Positions 16,444 through 27,523 are shown, numbered from the stretch's first letter. The stretch is DNA of 64,000 nt from Geitlerinema sp. BBD 1991-9 (GCA_001657325.1 LWRO01000019.1:1-64000), one strand, 5' to 3'. Translations and numbers: made by a program. The notes: generated by a model from the sequence alone, not told the origin.

Positions 16444-18672
16444 TTAACCGAACTTACCAGACGTAGAAGCAATTAGGAACGCTGCGTAGGTGAAGATATA
16501 ACCCACTGTAAAGTGTGTCAGACCTACTAAACGAGCTTGAACGATTGACAGAGCAACCGGCTTGTCTTTCCAACGAACCAGGTTCGCCAGAGGAGTACGC
16601 TCGTGTGCCCAGACCAATGTTTCGATGAGTTCCTGCCAGTAACCCCGCCAGGAAATCAGGAACATGAAACCAGTCGCCCAAATCAAGTGAGCGAACAGGA
16701 ACATCCAGGCCCAAACCGAGAGGTTGTTCACACCGTAGGGGTTGTAGCCGTTGATCAGCTGAGCGGAGTTCGCCCAGAGATAATCGCGGAACCAACCCAT
16801 TAGGTGAGTCGAACTTTCGTTGAACTGAGCCACGTTACCTTGCCAGATGCCCAGGTGCTTCCAGTGCCAGTAGAATGTCAACCAGCCTAGGGTGTTCAGC
16901 ATCCAGAACATGGCGAGGTAGAACGCATCCCAAGCCGAGATGTCGCAAGTACCGCCACGGCCGGGACCGTCGCAAGGGAAGCTGTAACCGAAGTCTTTTT
17001 TGTCCGGCATCAGCTTAGAACCGCGAGCGTCCAGCGCACCTTTGACCAGAATCAGGGTCGTGGTGTGTAGACCCAGCGCGATCGCATGATGAACCAGGAA
17101 GTCGCCAGGTCCAATTGTCAGGAATAGAGAGTTTGTGCCGCTGTTGATAGCATCAAGCCAACCGGGGAGCCAAACGTCTCCGTGGTTGGGCCAAGCCGTT
17201 GTAGCTAAGCTATCGGGATTGGACAGCAGCACGTCAAAGCCGTATAGAGCTTTACCTTGAGCTGCTTGAATCCATTGTGCGAACACGGGTTCAATGAGGA
17301 TTTGCTTCTCGGGAGTACCGAAAGCAACCACAACATCGTTGTGAACGTAGAGACCGAGGGTGTGGAAGCCCAGGAACAGAGACACCCAGCTCAGGTGAGA
17401 GATCAGGGCCTCTTTGTGTTCCAACATACGAGCCAGAACGTTATTTTTATTCGCTTCGGGATCGTAATCGCGGACGAAGAAGATCGCACCGTGAGCGAAC
17501 GCCCCAACCATCAGGAAGCCAGCGATGTACTGGTGGTGAGTGTACAGCGCTGCCATCGTGGTGTAGTCCTTCGAGATGAAGGCATACGGAGGCAACGAGT
17601 ACATATGCTGAGCGACCAAGGACGTGATTACGCCCAGAGAAGCCAGCGCCAGACCGAGCTGGAAGTGCAGGGAGTTGTTGATCGTGTCGTAAAGGCCTTT
17701 GTGACCTTCACCGAGCGCACCGCCGAAGGGCGTGCCTTGCGGGGGATTGTGAGCGCCCAGGATTTCTTTGATGCTGTGACCGATGCCGAAGTTGGTACGG
17801 TACATATGACCCGCCACGATGAAAATGACGGCAATCGCCAAGTGGTGGTGAGCCATGTCCGTGAGCCACAGGGACTCAGTCTGCGGGTGGAAGCCACCCA
17901 AGAAGGTGAGAATTGCGGTTCCAGCGCCTTCAGATGTACCGAAAACGTGACTGGCAGTGTCGGGGTTTTGTGCGTACACGCCCCAGTTTCCGGTAAAGAA
18001 GGGAAATAGACCTGCCGGGTGAGGCATCGTGGTCAGGAAGTTATCCCAGCCCACGTGTTGACCGCGAGATTCTGGGATGGCGACGTGTACCAAGTGGCCC
18101 GTCCAAGCCAAGGAGCTGGCACCGAACAGACCTGCCAAGTGGTGGTTCAGGCGAGATTCGGCGTTTTTAAACCAGGAGAGGCTGGGGCGGTACTTGGGTT
18201 GCAGGTGCAACCAACCCGCGAATAGCATCAGAGATGCTAACAGGAGTAAGAAGATCGACCCTTGATACAGGTCACCGTTCGTCCGCATCCCGATGGTGTA
18301 CCACCAGTGATACACACCGGAGTATGCGATGTTCACCGGATTAGACGCACCGGCTTGCGTGAAGGCATCGATCGCGCCTTGACCGAACTGGGGATCCCAA
18401 ATCGCGTGGGCGATGGGACGGACGTTGAGGGGGTCTTTGACCCACTGCTCGAAGTTACCTTGCCAAGCGACGTGGAAAAGGTTGCCAGACGTCCACAGGA
18501 AGATGATGGCGATGTGTCCGAAATGGGAAGCGAAAATCTTTTGATAAAGATTTTCCTCCGTCATACCATCATGACTTTCAAAGTCGTGAGACGTGGCAAT
18601 CCCATACCAGATCCGCCGTGTGGTCGGATCTTGCGCCAAATCTTGGCTGAATTTTGGGAATTTCGTTGCCAT
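16444..18672 (-). CDS. psaB: Photosystem I P700 apoprotein A2
   Basis: One of the two reaction-centre core proteins that hold P700, the antenna chlorophylls, the electron-transfer cofactors A0 and A1 and, between them, the FX cluster. 742 aa, full length, eleven transmembrane helices. The FX loop [12 protein letters not shown] is at 565-576 (Cys567 and Cys576). It follows psaA by 28 nt, with AGGA just upstream of its ATG, and ends at a strong terminator. The C-terminus [11 protein letters not shown] is the usual one. Confidence 0.99.
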   Translation of the reverse strand: MATKFPKFSQDLAQDPTTRRIWYGIATSHDFESHDGMTEENLYQKIFASHFGHIAIIFLWTSGNLFHVAWQGNFEQWVKDPLNVRPIAHAIWDPQFGQGAIDAFTQAGASNPVNIAYSGVYHWWYTIGMRTNGDLYQGSIFLLLLASLMLFAGWLHLQPKYRPSLSWFKNAESRLNHHLAGLFGASSLAWTGHLVHVAIPESRGQHVGWDNFLTTMPHPAGLFPFFTGNWGVYAQNPDTASHVFGTSEGAGTAILTFLGGFHPQTESLWLTDMAHHHLAIAVIFIVAGHMYRTNFGIGHSIKEILGAHNPPQGTPFGGALGEGHKGLYDTINNSLHFQLGLALASLGVITSLVAQHMYSLPPYAFISKDYTTMAALYTHHQYIAGFLMVGAFAHGAIFFVRDYDPEANKNNVLARMLEHKEALISHLSWVSLFLGFHTLGLYVHNDVVVAFGTPEKQILIEPVFAQWIQAAQGKALYGFDVLLSNPDSLATTAWPNHGDVWLPGWLDAINSGTNSLFLTIGPGDFLVHHAIALGLHTTTLILVKGALDARGSKLMPDKKDFGYSFPCDGPGRGGTCDISAWDAFYLAMFWMLNTLGWLTFYWHWKHLGIWQGNVAQFNESSTHLMGWFRDYLWANSAQLINGYNPYGVNNLSVWAWMFLFAHLIWATGFMFLISWRGYWQELIETLVWAHERTPLANLVRWKDKPVALSIVQARLVGLTHFTVGYIFTYAAFLIASTSGKFG

Positions 18673-18700
18673 AAGTCCTACTCAGGAGATGCTTCCAGTA

Positions 18701-20965
18701 TCATCCTACCGAAACAATTCGAGCCAGGAAGAACGCCCAAGTGGTGGCAATTCCTCCCAAAAGATAGTGGGCGACACCCACAGCCCGACCTTGAATAATG
18801 CTCAAAGCGCGGGGTTGGATCGACGGCGCGACTTTCAGTTTGTTGTGCGCCCAAACGATCGATTCGATCAGCTCTTGCCAGTAGCCGCGTCCGCTGAAGA
18901 GGAACATCAGGCTGAACGCCCAAACGAAGTGAGCGCCCAAGAACATCAGACCGTAAGCAGACAGAGCGGAACCGTAAGAGTTGAGAACTTGTGAAGCTTG
19001 TGCCCACAGGAAGTCACGCAGCCATCCGTTAATCGTGATGGCGCTTTGGGCAAAGTTGCCCGCAGTGATATGAGATACGGAGCCGTCACCGGCAACAGTA
19101 CCCCAAACGTCCGACTGCATTTTCCAACTGAAGTGGAAAATAACGATCGAAAGGCTGTTGTACATCCAGAACAGACCCAGGAACACGTGGTCCCAACCCG
19201 AAACTTGGCAGGTGCCGCCACGTCCGGGACCGTCGCAGGGGAAGCGGAAGCCCAGTTCGGACTTATCGGGAATCAGACGGGAACTCCGCGCAAACAGTAC
19301 GCCTTTGAGCAGGATCAACACCGTCACGTGAATCGTGAAAGCGTGAATGTGGTGAACCATAAAGTCTGCCGTACCCAAAGTGATGGGCATCATGGCGACT
19401 TTGCCACCGACAGCAACGACATCGCCACCGAAAGCAGGACTCACACTGGCCAGTGCGTTAGGAGCCGTGCCACCCGGTGCGAGTGCGTGAAGGCTTTGAA
19501 CCCACTGCGCGAAAATCGGCTGCAGTTGGATTCCAGTATCGGAGAACATATCTTGGGGACGACCCAACGCACGCATCGTATCGTTGTGGACGTACAGCCC
19601 GAAGCTGTGGAAGCCCAAGAAAATGCAAACCCAGTTCAGGTGAGAGATGATGGCATCGCGAACACGCAACACCCGATCGAGAACGTTATCTACGTTTTTC
19701 GCCGGGTCGTAATCGCGCACCATGAAGATCGCCCCGTGAGCAGCGCCACCAACGATCAGGAAGCCTCCGATCCACATATGGTGGGTAAACAGAGACAACT
19801 GCGTCGCGTAGTCCGTGGCGATGTAGGGGTAAGGGGGCATCGCATACATGTGGTGAGCCACAATAATGCTCAGCGATCCCATCATGGCGAGGTTGATCGC
19901 CAGTTGTGCGTGCCAAGACGTCGTCAGGACTTCGTACAGTCCGCTGTGGCCTTCACCGCCGAACAGTAGCGGATCGCCTTTGTGGGAATCGAGGATTTCC
20001 TTGATGCTGTGACCGATACCCCAGTTGGTACGGTACATATGACCGGCAATGATGAACAGCACGGCAATCGCCAAGTGGTGGTGCGCCGTGTCGCTCAGCC
20101 AAAGACCGCCCGTTTGCGGGTTCAAACCACCTTTGAAGGTCAGGAAGTCCGCATACTCACCCCAGTTCAAGGTGAAGAAGGGGATTACGCCTTTGGCAAA
20201 GCTGGGATACAGCTCGGCCATTTTGCTGACATCGAGAATGAACTCGTGGGGCAGCGGAATGTCCTGCGGTGCCACACCTGCATCCAACAGTTTGTTCACA
20301 GGCAGCGAAACGTGGATTTGGTGACCCGCCCAAGCTAGAGATCCTAGACCCAGCAAGCCAGCCAGGTGGTGGTTCAGCATGGACTCCACGTTTTGGAACC
20401 ACTCCAGTTTCGGTGCTTTAACGTGGTAGTGGAACCAACCCGCAAATAGCATCAGCGCAGCCATAACGAGCGCGCCAACAGCCGTGCAATACAGTTGGAA
20501 TTCGTTCGTGAAACCGCTGGCACGCCACAGTTGGAAAAGACCAGAGGTAATTTGAATGCCGTGAAACCCACCGCCGACATCAGCGTTGAGGATTTCTTGA
20601 CCGAAAATCGGCCAGACGACTTGAGCGCTGGGCTTGATACCCGTCGGATCGCTCAGCCAAGCTTCGTAGTTGGAGAAGCGAGCGCCGTGGAAATAAGCAC
20701 CGCTCAACCAGATAAAAATGACGGCCAGTTGACCGAAGTGCGCGCTGAAGATTTTGCGCGAAACTTCTTGCAAGTCACTGGTTTGACTGTCGAAATCATG
20801 AGCGTCAGCATGAAGGTTCCAAATCCACGTGGTGGTTTTGGGCCCTCGCGCCAAAGTACGATCGAAATGACCAGGCTTACCCCACTTCTCAAAGGAAGTC
20901 GGAACCGGGTTGTTATCAACCGAGACTTTAGCTTTTGCCTCCCGCTCCGGGGGACTAATCGTCAT
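18701..20965 (-). CDS. psaA: Photosystem I P700 apoprotein A1
   Basis: Core reaction-centre partner of PsaB in the thylakoid membrane. 754 aa with the expected N-terminus [14 protein letters not shown] and eleven helices. The FX loop [12 protein letters not shown] is at 575-586 (Cys577 and Cys586). GGAG lies about 8 nt before the ATG. It is transcribed with psaB from a consensus-like promoter at 21217-21245, giving a 5' leader of about 245 nt that can form long stems, a likely place for light-dependent control. Confidence 0.99.
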   Translation of the reverse strand: MTISPPEREAKAKVSVDNNPVPTSFEKWGKPGHFDRTLARGPKTTTWIWNLHADAHDFDSQTSDLQEVSRKIFSAHFGQLAVIFIWLSGAYFHGARFSNYEAWLSDPTGIKPSAQVVWPIFGQEILNADVGGGFHGIQITSGLFQLWRASGFTNEFQLYCTAVGALVMAALMLFAGWFHYHVKAPKLEWFQNVESMLNHHLAGLLGLGSLAWAGHQIHVSLPVNKLLDAGVAPQDIPLPHEFILDVSKMAELYPSFAKGVIPFFTLNWGEYADFLTFKGGLNPQTGGLWLSDTAHHHLAIAVLFIIAGHMYRTNWGIGHSIKEILDSHKGDPLLFGGEGHSGLYEVLTTSWHAQLAINLAMMGSLSIIVAHHMYAMPPYPYIATDYATQLSLFTHHMWIGGFLIVGGAAHGAIFMVRDYDPAKNVDNVLDRVLRVRDAIISHLNWVCIFLGFHSFGLYVHNDTMRALGRPQDMFSDTGIQLQPIFAQWVQSLHALAPGGTAPNALASVSPAFGGDVVAVGGKVAMMPITLGTADFMVHHIHAFTIHVTVLILLKGVLFARSSRLIPDKSELGFRFPCDGPGRGGTCQVSGWDHVFLGLFWMYNSLSIVIFHFSWKMQSDVWGTVAGDGSVSHITAGNFAQSAITINGWLRDFLWAQASQVLNSYGSALSAYGLMFLGAHFVWAFSLMFLFSGRGYWQELIESIVWAHNKLKVAPSIQPRALSIIQGRAVGVAHYLLGGIATTWAFFLARIVSVG

Positions 20966-21033
20966 CGAGTCTCTCCTCTCTCTAGACCAGTAACGAGGAC
21001 AGCAACATTCTGGGATTTCTTCAGTCGATTCAA

Positions 21034-21140
21034 CCCGTCTCTCTTAATCTTGGATATCGAAATGTTGGGGCAATGTAACCCCATGTTGAGTTTTTTATCT
21101 TTTATGTCGCTTGCAGTCAGCTTCATGTTAGAGAGACGGG
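21034..21140 (-). promoter_or_regulatory. Foldable region in the psaA 5' leader
   Basis: An 11-bp perfect inverted repeat, CCCGTCTCTCT at 21034-21044 and AGAGAGACGGG at 21130-21140, encloses 85 nt containing a second stem GGGG/CCCC with an 8-nt loop (about 21064-21079). All of it lies within the predicted psaA leader, 70 nt upstream of the start codon. Regulatory function is inferred from the structure only. Confidence 0.45.
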
Positions 21141-21216
21141 GATCTTATCGAGTCTAAACGCACGCTTAGAGCCGATTTGAATCCCCTGAAGTCATACCTG
21201 AGAATGTATGTTTGTG

Positions 21217-21245
21217 ATTATAGGTCTTCTGTTGGAATAATTCAA
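21217..21245 (-). promoter_or_regulatory. Predicted psaA promoter
   Basis: On the minus strand TTGAAT (21245-21240), a 17-nt spacer, and a perfect TATAAT (21222-21217). This is the best sigma-70-type promoter upstream of psaA and would start transcription near 21210. Confidence 0.55.
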
Positions 21246-21661
21246 ACGAAAATTTCAGAGCCAGCAAGGCTTTGGATAACCAGTCGAACTTCAAAAGTCA
21301 AGTAAAATTACGACGTGTTTACAAAAATTAAATTGCCTTAATAAAAAGAAATAATAATCAGGCAAAACAGCCAAACGACTCCTTAGATTATATAAATCCT
21401 ATAAATCCTATAGAGAGAAACAAACGATATGGGCTATATCGGAGGCGAGGCGGGCTTCACTCGGACAAAATCCATGCACGCCTGAAGCTTGTAGCCGTAA
21501 GATTCATCTCAGCGTCAGATGTCAGATTGCAGATGGGTGCAACTTTTGACAGTTCCCAGACGCTCGCTCTTGCCAAACTGCCGAAGACTCGACATTTTCC
21601 GGTATATTGACTGACAAGGACGATCGATTGGATCGACGCTGTTGTCTCGAGGGAGCGTAAG
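21246..21661. other. Intergenic region between divergent psaA and lipoprotein genes
   Basis: About 415 AT-leaning bases without coding potential. They should hold upstream control sites of psaA and the promoter of the lipoprotein gene; TATATT at about 21603-21608 is a possible minus-10 box for the latter, without a matching minus-35. A local direct repeat TATAAATCC occurs near 21399. Confidence 0.4.
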
Positions 21662-23038
21662 GTGGGCTTAGTGCTTTCAAAGTGGAAGCGTTTGCTGGCA
21701 TTTCAACTGTCCTTGCTGTTGATGCTAGGACTGGTTAGCTGCGACAAACCAGATCTCGTCGTGGAGTCGGGTTTTCCAACCCCCGAGACTCGCGAGGCTG
21801 TCTCGCCGATTCGTCAAGTGTCCGAAGTGTCTCCTCCTGAGACGATCCAACAATTGCGTCCGTTACTCGATCGATACCGTCCCCAAGTTTCGATCGTGTC
21901 TCCCAAAGCCGATACGATTTTTAATGACGATACGATCGCCGTGCGTCTCGACGTGCGCGACCTACCCATTTTCCAAAACGGCGAACTTGAATTAGGTCCC
22001 TATATCCAACTCCTGCTCGACGATCGACCTGAGCGAGCCATCTACGATCTCGAAACGCCCGTTATCCTTGAAGGTCTGTCGCCAGGAACCCATACCCTCA
22101 GAGCGTTTGCCGTTCGTCCCTGGCAAGAAAGCTTTAAAAATGAAGGAGCTTACGCTCAAACCACCTTCCATATATATACAGAAACTGGAGCAAACACTCC
22201 CGACCCCGAAGTTCCCTCGCTCACCTACAACACGCCCCGAGGGATTTACGGCGCACAACCGATTCTGCTCGATTTCTATCTCGCGAACGCGCCCTTGCAT
22301 ATTGTCGCCCGAGAATCTGAAGAAGACGATATCCTCGATTGGCGCGTGCGTGCAACGGTTAACGGCTACAGTTTTGTGACCGATCGATGGCAACCGTTCT
22401 ACCTGACTGGTTTCAAGCCGGGTAAAAATTGGCTCAAACTCGAATTTCTCAACGAACAGGGCGATCCGGTTCCCAACACCTTTAACACCACAGCCGAAGT
22501 CATTGTTTACGATCCGAACCAGAACGATCCGTTATCTCAATTGATCCGAGGAGAATTATCCGCCGAAGCGGCACGGAGCATCGTCGATCCCAACTATACG
22601 ATCGAGCCGTCCGAACCTCTCGAACCGACTCTTGAAGAGATCTCGGAACCAACAGTCCCTGAAAGAGAGCCCGAAATCGAACCCGAAATCGAACCCGAAC
22701 CCGAGATCGAAGAAACGCCAGAAGTACTGCCCGAAATCCCTAAAGAGACTGCACCCGTAACTGAAGAACCTTCAGCCGTTGACGAGACTCAGGAAACGCA
22801 GGAGATCGAACTTTCTCCCGCTGAGTCGATCGAACCGGAAGAAACAACGCCCGCTGAATCTCAAGAGCCTGCAGTCGAAGTAGAAGCTGAACCTGAAGTC
22901 GAGGCAGCACCGGAAGTGGAAATCGAACCCGAATCGATCGAGGCATCTCCCGAACCGATGCCCGAACCGGAGATCGAAGCGGTTCCTGAGGAAGTCCCCC
23001 AGTCCGAAAGCGTACCGATGGACGACACTTCCAGTTAA
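21662..23038 (+). CDS. Lipoprotein with long Glu/Pro-rich tail, unknown function
   Basis: 458 aa, GTG start. The N-terminus is a lipoprotein signal with lipobox GLVSC (Cys27). Residues about 75-300 look folded, with an immunoglobulin-like first half (VSIVSPKADTIFNDDTIAVR and LEGLSPGTHTLRAFAVRPW). Residues about 315-458 are a very acidic, proline-rich, repetitive tail (EPEIEPE units), likely extended through the periplasm. I do not recognise a family. The next gene follows after 3 nt and is probably coupled, so the two may act together at the envelope. Confidence 0.7.
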   Translation: MGLVLSKWKRLLAFQLSLLLMLGLVSCDKPDLVVESGFPTPETREAVSPIRQVSEVSPPETIQQLRPLLDRYRPQVSIVSPKADTIFNDDTIAVRLDVRDLPIFQNGELELGPYIQLLLDDRPERAIYDLETPVILEGLSPGTHTLRAFAVRPWQESFKNEGAYAQTTFHIYTETGANTPDPEVPSLTYNTPRGIYGAQPILLDFYLANAPLHIVARESEEDDILDWRVRATVNGYSFVTDRWQPFYLTGFKPGKNWLKLEFLNEQGDPVPNTFNTTAEVIVYDPNQNDPLSQLIRGELSAEAARSIVDPNYTIEPSEPLEPTLEEISEPTVPEREPEIEPEIEPEPEIEETPEVLPEIPKETAPVTEEPSAVDETQETQEIELSPAESIEPEETTPAESQEPAVEVEAEPEVEAAPEVEIEPESIEASPEPMPEPEIEAVPEEVPQSESVPMDDTSS

Positions 23039-23041
23039 CCC

Positions 23042-23623
23042 GTGTTCGAACGTTCGGTATCAAAACGGTTGCCGTGGATTGTCGTTCTCTCGATCGTACT
23101 AGGCGGAGCGTTTGGAAATAACCCGGCCAGAGCCAATCTATCCTACAGTCCAGTTTGGACGGCGATTGTAGTCGACGAACTTTACGAAGCGCTACTGCCG
23201 TCCCGCGAACCCCTTGATGTCGAACAACTCGATGCCGAAGTTGTCGATTCCGATAGCGTTATTCGGCGCGATACGATTTCCCAAACCGGACTGACCGAAC
23301 CGAGTCTTTGGTGGGCCGCAGAACAATTTGGCGGTAAATTACTCGAAAACTGGTTGGCGTATCCCCAAAAACGTCGCATCGATTTAGTCGTCAACCGCCA
23401 ACTTTGGAGTTTGCTGACGTATCTCGAACGATACCAATTTGTCAATCGCATGGGTACGATCGCGCGATCGTATCGCTATAACTTGCGCGTACTCGATCGA
23501 CAACAGCCCGATTTCATCCTCGCCGCTTACACGTGTCACTTTCAGATCGACCCCGTTCTCTGTAATGTAGATTTAGAACGCGGCAGTCAATCCGAATTCC
23601 GCACCGAGGCTCAGTCGCGTTAG
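23042..23623 (+). CDS. Secreted protein of unknown function
   Basis: 193 aa from a GTG three bases after the preceding stop. The N-terminus has a signal peptide ending near NPARA (about residue 31), so the product is likely periplasmic. The mature region has an acidic first half and a well-conserved-looking second half (WLAYPQKRRIDLVVNRQLWS, ERYQFVNRMGTIARSYRYNL), with two cysteines near the C-terminus that could pair. No known domain was recognised. It forms an operon with the upstream lipoprotein and possibly with sbcD 35 nt downstream. Confidence 0.7.
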   Translation: MFERSVSKRLPWIVVLSIVLGGAFGNNPARANLSYSPVWTAIVVDELYEALLPSREPLDVEQLDAEVVDSDSVIRRDTISQTGLTEPSLWWAAEQFGGKLLENWLAYPQKRRIDLVVNRQLWSLLTYLERYQFVNRMGTIARSYRYNLRVLDRQQPDFILAAYTCHFQIDPVLCNVDLERGSQSEFRTEAQSR

Positions 23624-23658
23624 CGGTGCGTAGCACTTTCGCTTTCTCCCTCGAAATT

Positions 23659-24891
23659 ATGGTCAAACTCCTGCACCTGTCCGACATTCACATGGGAAGC
23701 GGCTTTTCCCACGGACGCATCGACCCCGAAACCGGCCTCAACACCCGCTTGCAAGATTTCACGGCAACGTTAAGTCAGTGTATCGACACGGCACTTAGCG
23801 AACCAGTGGATTTAGTTGTCTTTGGTGGTGATGCATTTCCCGATGCGACACCTCCCCCCTACGTGGCCGAAGCCTTTGCCTCTCAGTTTCGTCGTCTGGC
23901 TGAAGCAAACGTTCCCACCGTTTTACTGGTGGGGAATCACGATCAATATTCCCAAGGCCAGGGCAGTGCGAGCTTATGTATTTACCGAACACTGGCCGTT
24001 CCTAAATTTATCGTCGGCGATCGACTCGATACGCACCGCATCGAAACCCGCAACGGCCCAGTGCAGGTCATGACCTTACCGTGGGTGACGAGATCGACCC
24101 TGATGACGCGGCCGGAATCTGAGGGATTATCCTTAACCGAAGTCAACCAACTGTTAATCGAACGCTTGCGCGTGGCGTTAGAGGGAGAAATCCGCACACT
24201 CGATCGAAAGATTCCCACCGTTCTCCTCGGCCATCTGATGAGTGACAAGGCACATTTCGGAGCCGAACGCTTTCTCGCTGTCAGTAAAGGATTTACCATT
24301 CCCCTATCGCTGCTCGTGCGATCGGAATTCGACTACGTGGCGTTAGGTCACGTTCACAAACATCAAAACCTCAATCCCAGTAACGATCCGCCCGTGATTT
24401 ATCCCGGTAGCATCGAACGGGTCGATTTCAGCGAAGAGAAAGAAGACAAGGGATACATCATTGCAGACGTACAGCCCGGATCGTGTCAGTGGAAGTTTTG
24501 CCCGCTTCCCGTTCGATCGTTCCTGACGATTTCGATCGATTTATCGAAATCAGACGATCCGTTGTCTGACTTGTTCGAGGCTGTTCGCAAGCATCGTATT
24601 GAAGATGTGGTGGTGCGCTTGCGTTACAAGCTTCGAGCCGATCAGATCGATCGACTCGATTCTCACGCTATTTACGAACGTTTAAAAACGGCTCATAGCT
24701 ATACCGTTCAACCCGAACTCGTCAGCCAACTGAGCCGTCCGAGAATTCCAGCATTAGATAGCGGACGCAGTTTCGATCCCATCAACGCATTAACAGCTTA
24801 TTTAGAAAGCCGCGAAGATTTAAAAGATATTCGTTCGGATATTCTTGAAGCCGCTGAAAGTTTGTTACTCGAAGACGAACGAGTTTCTTGA
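23659..24891 (+). CDS. sbcD: SbcD-like DNA repair exonuclease subunit
   Basis: 410-residue Mre11/SbcD metallophosphoesterase, the nuclease half of SbcCD, which opens hairpins and protein-blocked DNA ends. Metal-binding motifs are present: D9-x-H11 (LSDIHMG), GGDAFPD with D58, GNHD (92-95), GHLMSD and ALGHVHKHQ. The ATG opening MVKLLHLSD is the usual start; the frame is open further upstream but without family sequence. The ATPase gene sbcC is not adjacent, which is common in cyanobacteria. It is convergent with hemW, 40 nt apart. Confidence 0.9.
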   Translation: MVKLLHLSDIHMGSGFSHGRIDPETGLNTRLQDFTATLSQCIDTALSEPVDLVVFGGDAFPDATPPPYVAEAFASQFRRLAEANVPTVLLVGNHDQYSQGQGSASLCIYRTLAVPKFIVGDRLDTHRIETRNGPVQVMTLPWVTRSTLMTRPESEGLSLTEVNQLLIERLRVALEGEIRTLDRKIPTVLLGHLMSDKAHFGAERFLAVSKGFTIPLSLLVRSEFDYVALGHVHKHQNLNPSNDPPVIYPGSIERVDFSEEKEDKGYIIADVQPGSCQWKFCPLPVRSFLTISIDLSKSDDPLSDLFEAVRKHRIEDVVVRLRYKLRADQIDRLDSHAIYERLKTAHSYTVQPELVSQLSRPRIPALDSGRSFDPINALTAYLESREDLKDIRSDILEAAESLLLEDERVS

Positions 24892-24931
24892 AAATTCAAG
24901 ATTAGTTTGAACTCGAAAACAACGATCGAAT

Positions 24932-26194
24932 CTAATCGTCGAATTGTTCAAACAGATCGGCTAAGACGACGTTGGAAAAGAGAAAGCCTTCAGGATCGCT
25001 CAACCTAACGTGCCGATCTTTTTCGTTAACTTCGATCCAACCTTTACGCATATAAGGTTCGATCGAACGCAAAAATCGCTCGAAGATTTTAGGTTTTAAA
25101 TTATATTGGAGTGTATCGATCGAAAGTCCCGTGGCGAGCCGAAATCCCAACATGAACGTTTCGAGAACGAGATCGACGTCTGAAACCGGATCGCCATCGA
25201 TCGATCCGCCAGATTTCACGTACTGTTTCACCCAACTCGCATAATCGACGCGGGTACGGGGACGGGAAAACCGCACTCGCCCCACATAACTCGTCGCTCC
25301 CAGACCGAAACCGTAATAGGGCTGGTTGTGCCAATACGTGAGATTGTGACGGCACTCAAAACCGGGGCGCGCGTAGTTGCTGATTTCATAGTGAGCGTAT
25401 CCCGCATCGACGAGGCTTTGTCGAGCGAGACGATACCAATCTGCTGCCGCTTCTGCCTCGGGAAAGGGAGCGGTCTCGGGGCGATAGAAGCGAGCGAATA
25501 CCGTTTTCGGTTCGACAATCAGATCGTAAAGCGACAAATGAACGGGGTTGAGAGCAAGAGCAGCATCGAGAGAAGCTTTCCACTGCTGGTGTGTTTGGTA
25601 TGGCAACCCCGACATGAGATCGAAACTGACGTTTTCAACACCTTCCGTTTCGAGAAGATTAAAGGCTGTATAGATATCGGCGACGGTGTGAGATCGACCA
25701 CAAACGTTTAACAATTCGTCCTGAAACGCTTGAGCGCCAAAACTCACGCGATCGATCCCCGAATTGAGAAATCCGCGCAATTTCGCTCGATCGAAAGTTC
25801 CCGGGTCCATTTCCATCGAAATTTCAGCATCTTTCGCGATCCCCAAGCGTCGATCGATCTCATCTAAAATGCGTTCGAGTTGCGATACCGACAGCAGAGA
25901 AGGCGTACCCCCGCCCAAAAATATTGTTTCCAGGGATTGATTAAAAGACGGCGTTGCCGCGATTTCCGAACACAATAGATTGACGTACTGCTCGATCGAT
26001 GGAGAATTGTCACCGTGTTTGCGATGGCCGATGACCGAGATGGGAAAATCGCAATAAAAACAGCGTCGCTGGCAAAACGGAACGTGAATGTAAGCCGAAC
26101 GGGGCGCGGCTAAGCTCTGCTGCGTCCAAGACAGCGCGTTTTCAGCCGAATCGCCATCTTGCCAAAATCGATCGAAGCCAGACAAAGAAAGCAA
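24932..26194 (-). CDS. hemW: HemW-like radical SAM heme chaperone
   Basis: 420 aa of the HemN/HemW family. The radical SAM cluster motif CQRRCFYCDF (C41, C45, C48) has the HemW form, followed by GGGTPSLLS, and the C-terminal HemW domain contains RHNLTYWHNQPYYGFG. HemW inserts heme into proteins and lacks true coproporphyrinogen oxidase activity, despite frequent annotation as such. The start is uncertain: no ATG precedes the domain, and a TTG at 26194 gives the best length; ATT codons a little upstream are also in frame. Confidence 0.88.
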   Translation of the reverse strand: MLSLSGFDRFWQDGDSAENALSWTQQSLAAPRSAYIHVPFCQRRCFYCDFPISVIGHRKHGDNSPSIEQYVNLLCSEIAATPSFNQSLETIFLGGGTPSLLSVSQLERILDEIDRRLGIAKDAEISMEMDPGTFDRAKLRGFLNSGIDRVSFGAQAFQDELLNVCGRSHTVADIYTAFNLLETEGVENVSFDLMSGLPYQTHQQWKASLDAALALNPVHLSLYDLIVEPKTVFARFYRPETAPFPEAEAAADWYRLARQSLVDAGYAHYEISNYARPGFECRHNLTYWHNQPYYGFGLGATSYVGRVRFSRPRTRVDYASWVKQYVKSGGSIDGDPVSDVDLVLETFMLGFRLATGLSIDTLQYNLKPKIFERFLRSIEPYMRKGWIEVNEKDRHVRLSDPEGFLFSNVVLADLFEQFDD

Positions 26195-26312
26195 TACCTT
26201 AATTTCGGGAATGTCCTATCGATCCATTGTAGAAATCGAACGTCGATGTTGGTGAAACCCCGTAGCTTGACTCGATCGAGTCAGGACGATCTGACACGGA
26301 GGCAACCCTTAT

Positions 26313-26340
26313 AATAGATCCAAGCAAATAGATCCAAGCA
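26313..26340. repeat. Two tandem copies of a 14-bp unit
   Basis: AATAGATCCAAGCA is present twice in direct succession, 100 nt upstream of the PIN-TRAM gene. A TATAAT (26310-26315) overlaps the first copy and may be the minus-10 box of that gene; no minus-35 fits. Confidence 0.8.
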
Positions 26341-26443
26341 AAATTCCAACAGTCACGTTCGATCTCGAGCTTCCGATCCTAGCGTTTCCCCGATTCGTTG
26401 GCTTCAATGAAGTTCGATCGATTCGTCTAATCGGCTTAAAACG

Positions 26444-27523
26444 ATGCTCGACGCACTCATCATTATCTCGTTCGTCATAGCGGGAGCAAGTATCGGCTTT
26501 TACAGTATCGAATTGCTTCCAGGTAGCGCGATGCAGCAAGTCACGAACGTTGACGGCTTGCGCTGGGTCGCGGCCAGCTTTACCGCTCTCATTAGCGGGC
26601 TGATCGGATTGTCCGTGCAAACGAACTACCGTCGCATCGAACGAAACATTCGCGAGATGCCCCTCGACGTTCTCCTCACTCGTGCTATCGGGTTAGTCGT
26701 GGGGTTGTTAGTCGCCAATTTAATGCTGGCGCCCGTCTTCCTCGTCCCCATTCCGAAAGATTTCATCTTCATCAAACCATTCTTAGCGGTTCTCGGCAGC
26801 GTTATGTTCGGGTTTTTAGGGGTAACCCTAGCTGATACCCACGGACGAGCCTTTTTACGGTTGATCAACCCGAACAGCGTCGAAGCGCTGATGGTGGCCG
26901 AGGGGACGCTCCGGCCTGCCGCGACGAAGCTGCTCGACACCAGTTGCATCATCGACGGACGCATTCAAAACCTCCTCGAAACGGGATTCGTCGAAGGACA
27001 AATTCTCGTGCCGCAGTTCGTCCTTGAAGAACTCCAACAGTTGGCCGATGCGTCCAACGATCGAAAACGTGCCCGAGGCCGTCGGGGCTTAGATATCCTC
27101 AATCAAATGAAAGCGACCTATCCCGACCGCATCGAAATTCATCCCGCCGATTACGACGAGCCGATGACCGTCGATGCCAAATTGGTGCGCTTAGCCTCTG
27201 AAATCAACGGGACTCTGCTGACCAACGACTTCAATCTCAGTAAAGTTGCAACGTTACAGAAAGTTCCCGTTCTCAGCGTCAACGAACTCGCCCAAGCTGT
27301 ACGTTTGTCCTATTTGCCCGGCGACAGCTTTGAGGTGAAAATTCTCAAAACTGGCAAAGAACCTTCCCAAGGTGTCGGCTATCTCGATGATGGCACTATG
27401 GTCGTCGTCGAAGAGAGTTCCGACGCGATCGGTCGCGAAATGCAAGTGGTCGTCACGAGTGCCTTACAAACCTCCGCCGGACGAATGATTTTCGCCCGTC
27501 CCCAAGCTTCTGTCGCGGCTTAA
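26444..27523 (+). CDS. PIN-TRAM domain integral membrane protein (YacL-type)
   Basis: 359 aa. Four transmembrane segments (about 1-22, 38-58, 82-104, 110-130) are followed by a cytoplasmic PIN nuclease-like domain (about 162-280; acidic residues in [18 protein letters not shown] and LLTNDFNL) and a C-terminal TRAM domain (about 290-350), a predicted RNA-binding fold. YacL-type proteins are widespread and poorly characterised; RNA cleavage at the membrane is inferred from the domains. Its stop codon overlaps that of the convergent kinase gene by four bases. Confidence 0.9.
   Translation: MLDALIIISFVIAGASIGFYSIELLPGSAMQQVTNVDGLRWVAASFTALISGLIGLSVQTNYRRIERNIREMPLDVLLTRAIGLVVGLLVANLMLAPVFLVPIPKDFIFIKPFLAVLGSVMFGFLGVTLADTHGRAFLRLINPNSVEALMVAEGTLRPAATKLLDTSCIIDGRIQNLLETGFVEGQILVPQFVLEELQQLADASNDRKRARGRRGLDILNQMKATYPDRIEIHPADYDEPMTVDAKLVRLASEINGTLLTNDFNLSKVATLQKVPVLSVNELAQAVRLSYLPGDSFEVKILKTGKEPSQGVGYLDDGTMVVVEESSDAIGREMQVVVTSALQTSAGRMIFARPQASVAA

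Noticed and set aside
17257-18009. 250-codon open frame antisense to psaB
   Set aside because: Same reason: shadow of a conserved gene, no known domain.
18998-19969. 323-codon open frame antisense to psaA
   Set aside because: It is a mirror of the highly constrained psaA coding sequence; composition is His/Gln/Arg-rich as expected of a shadow frame.
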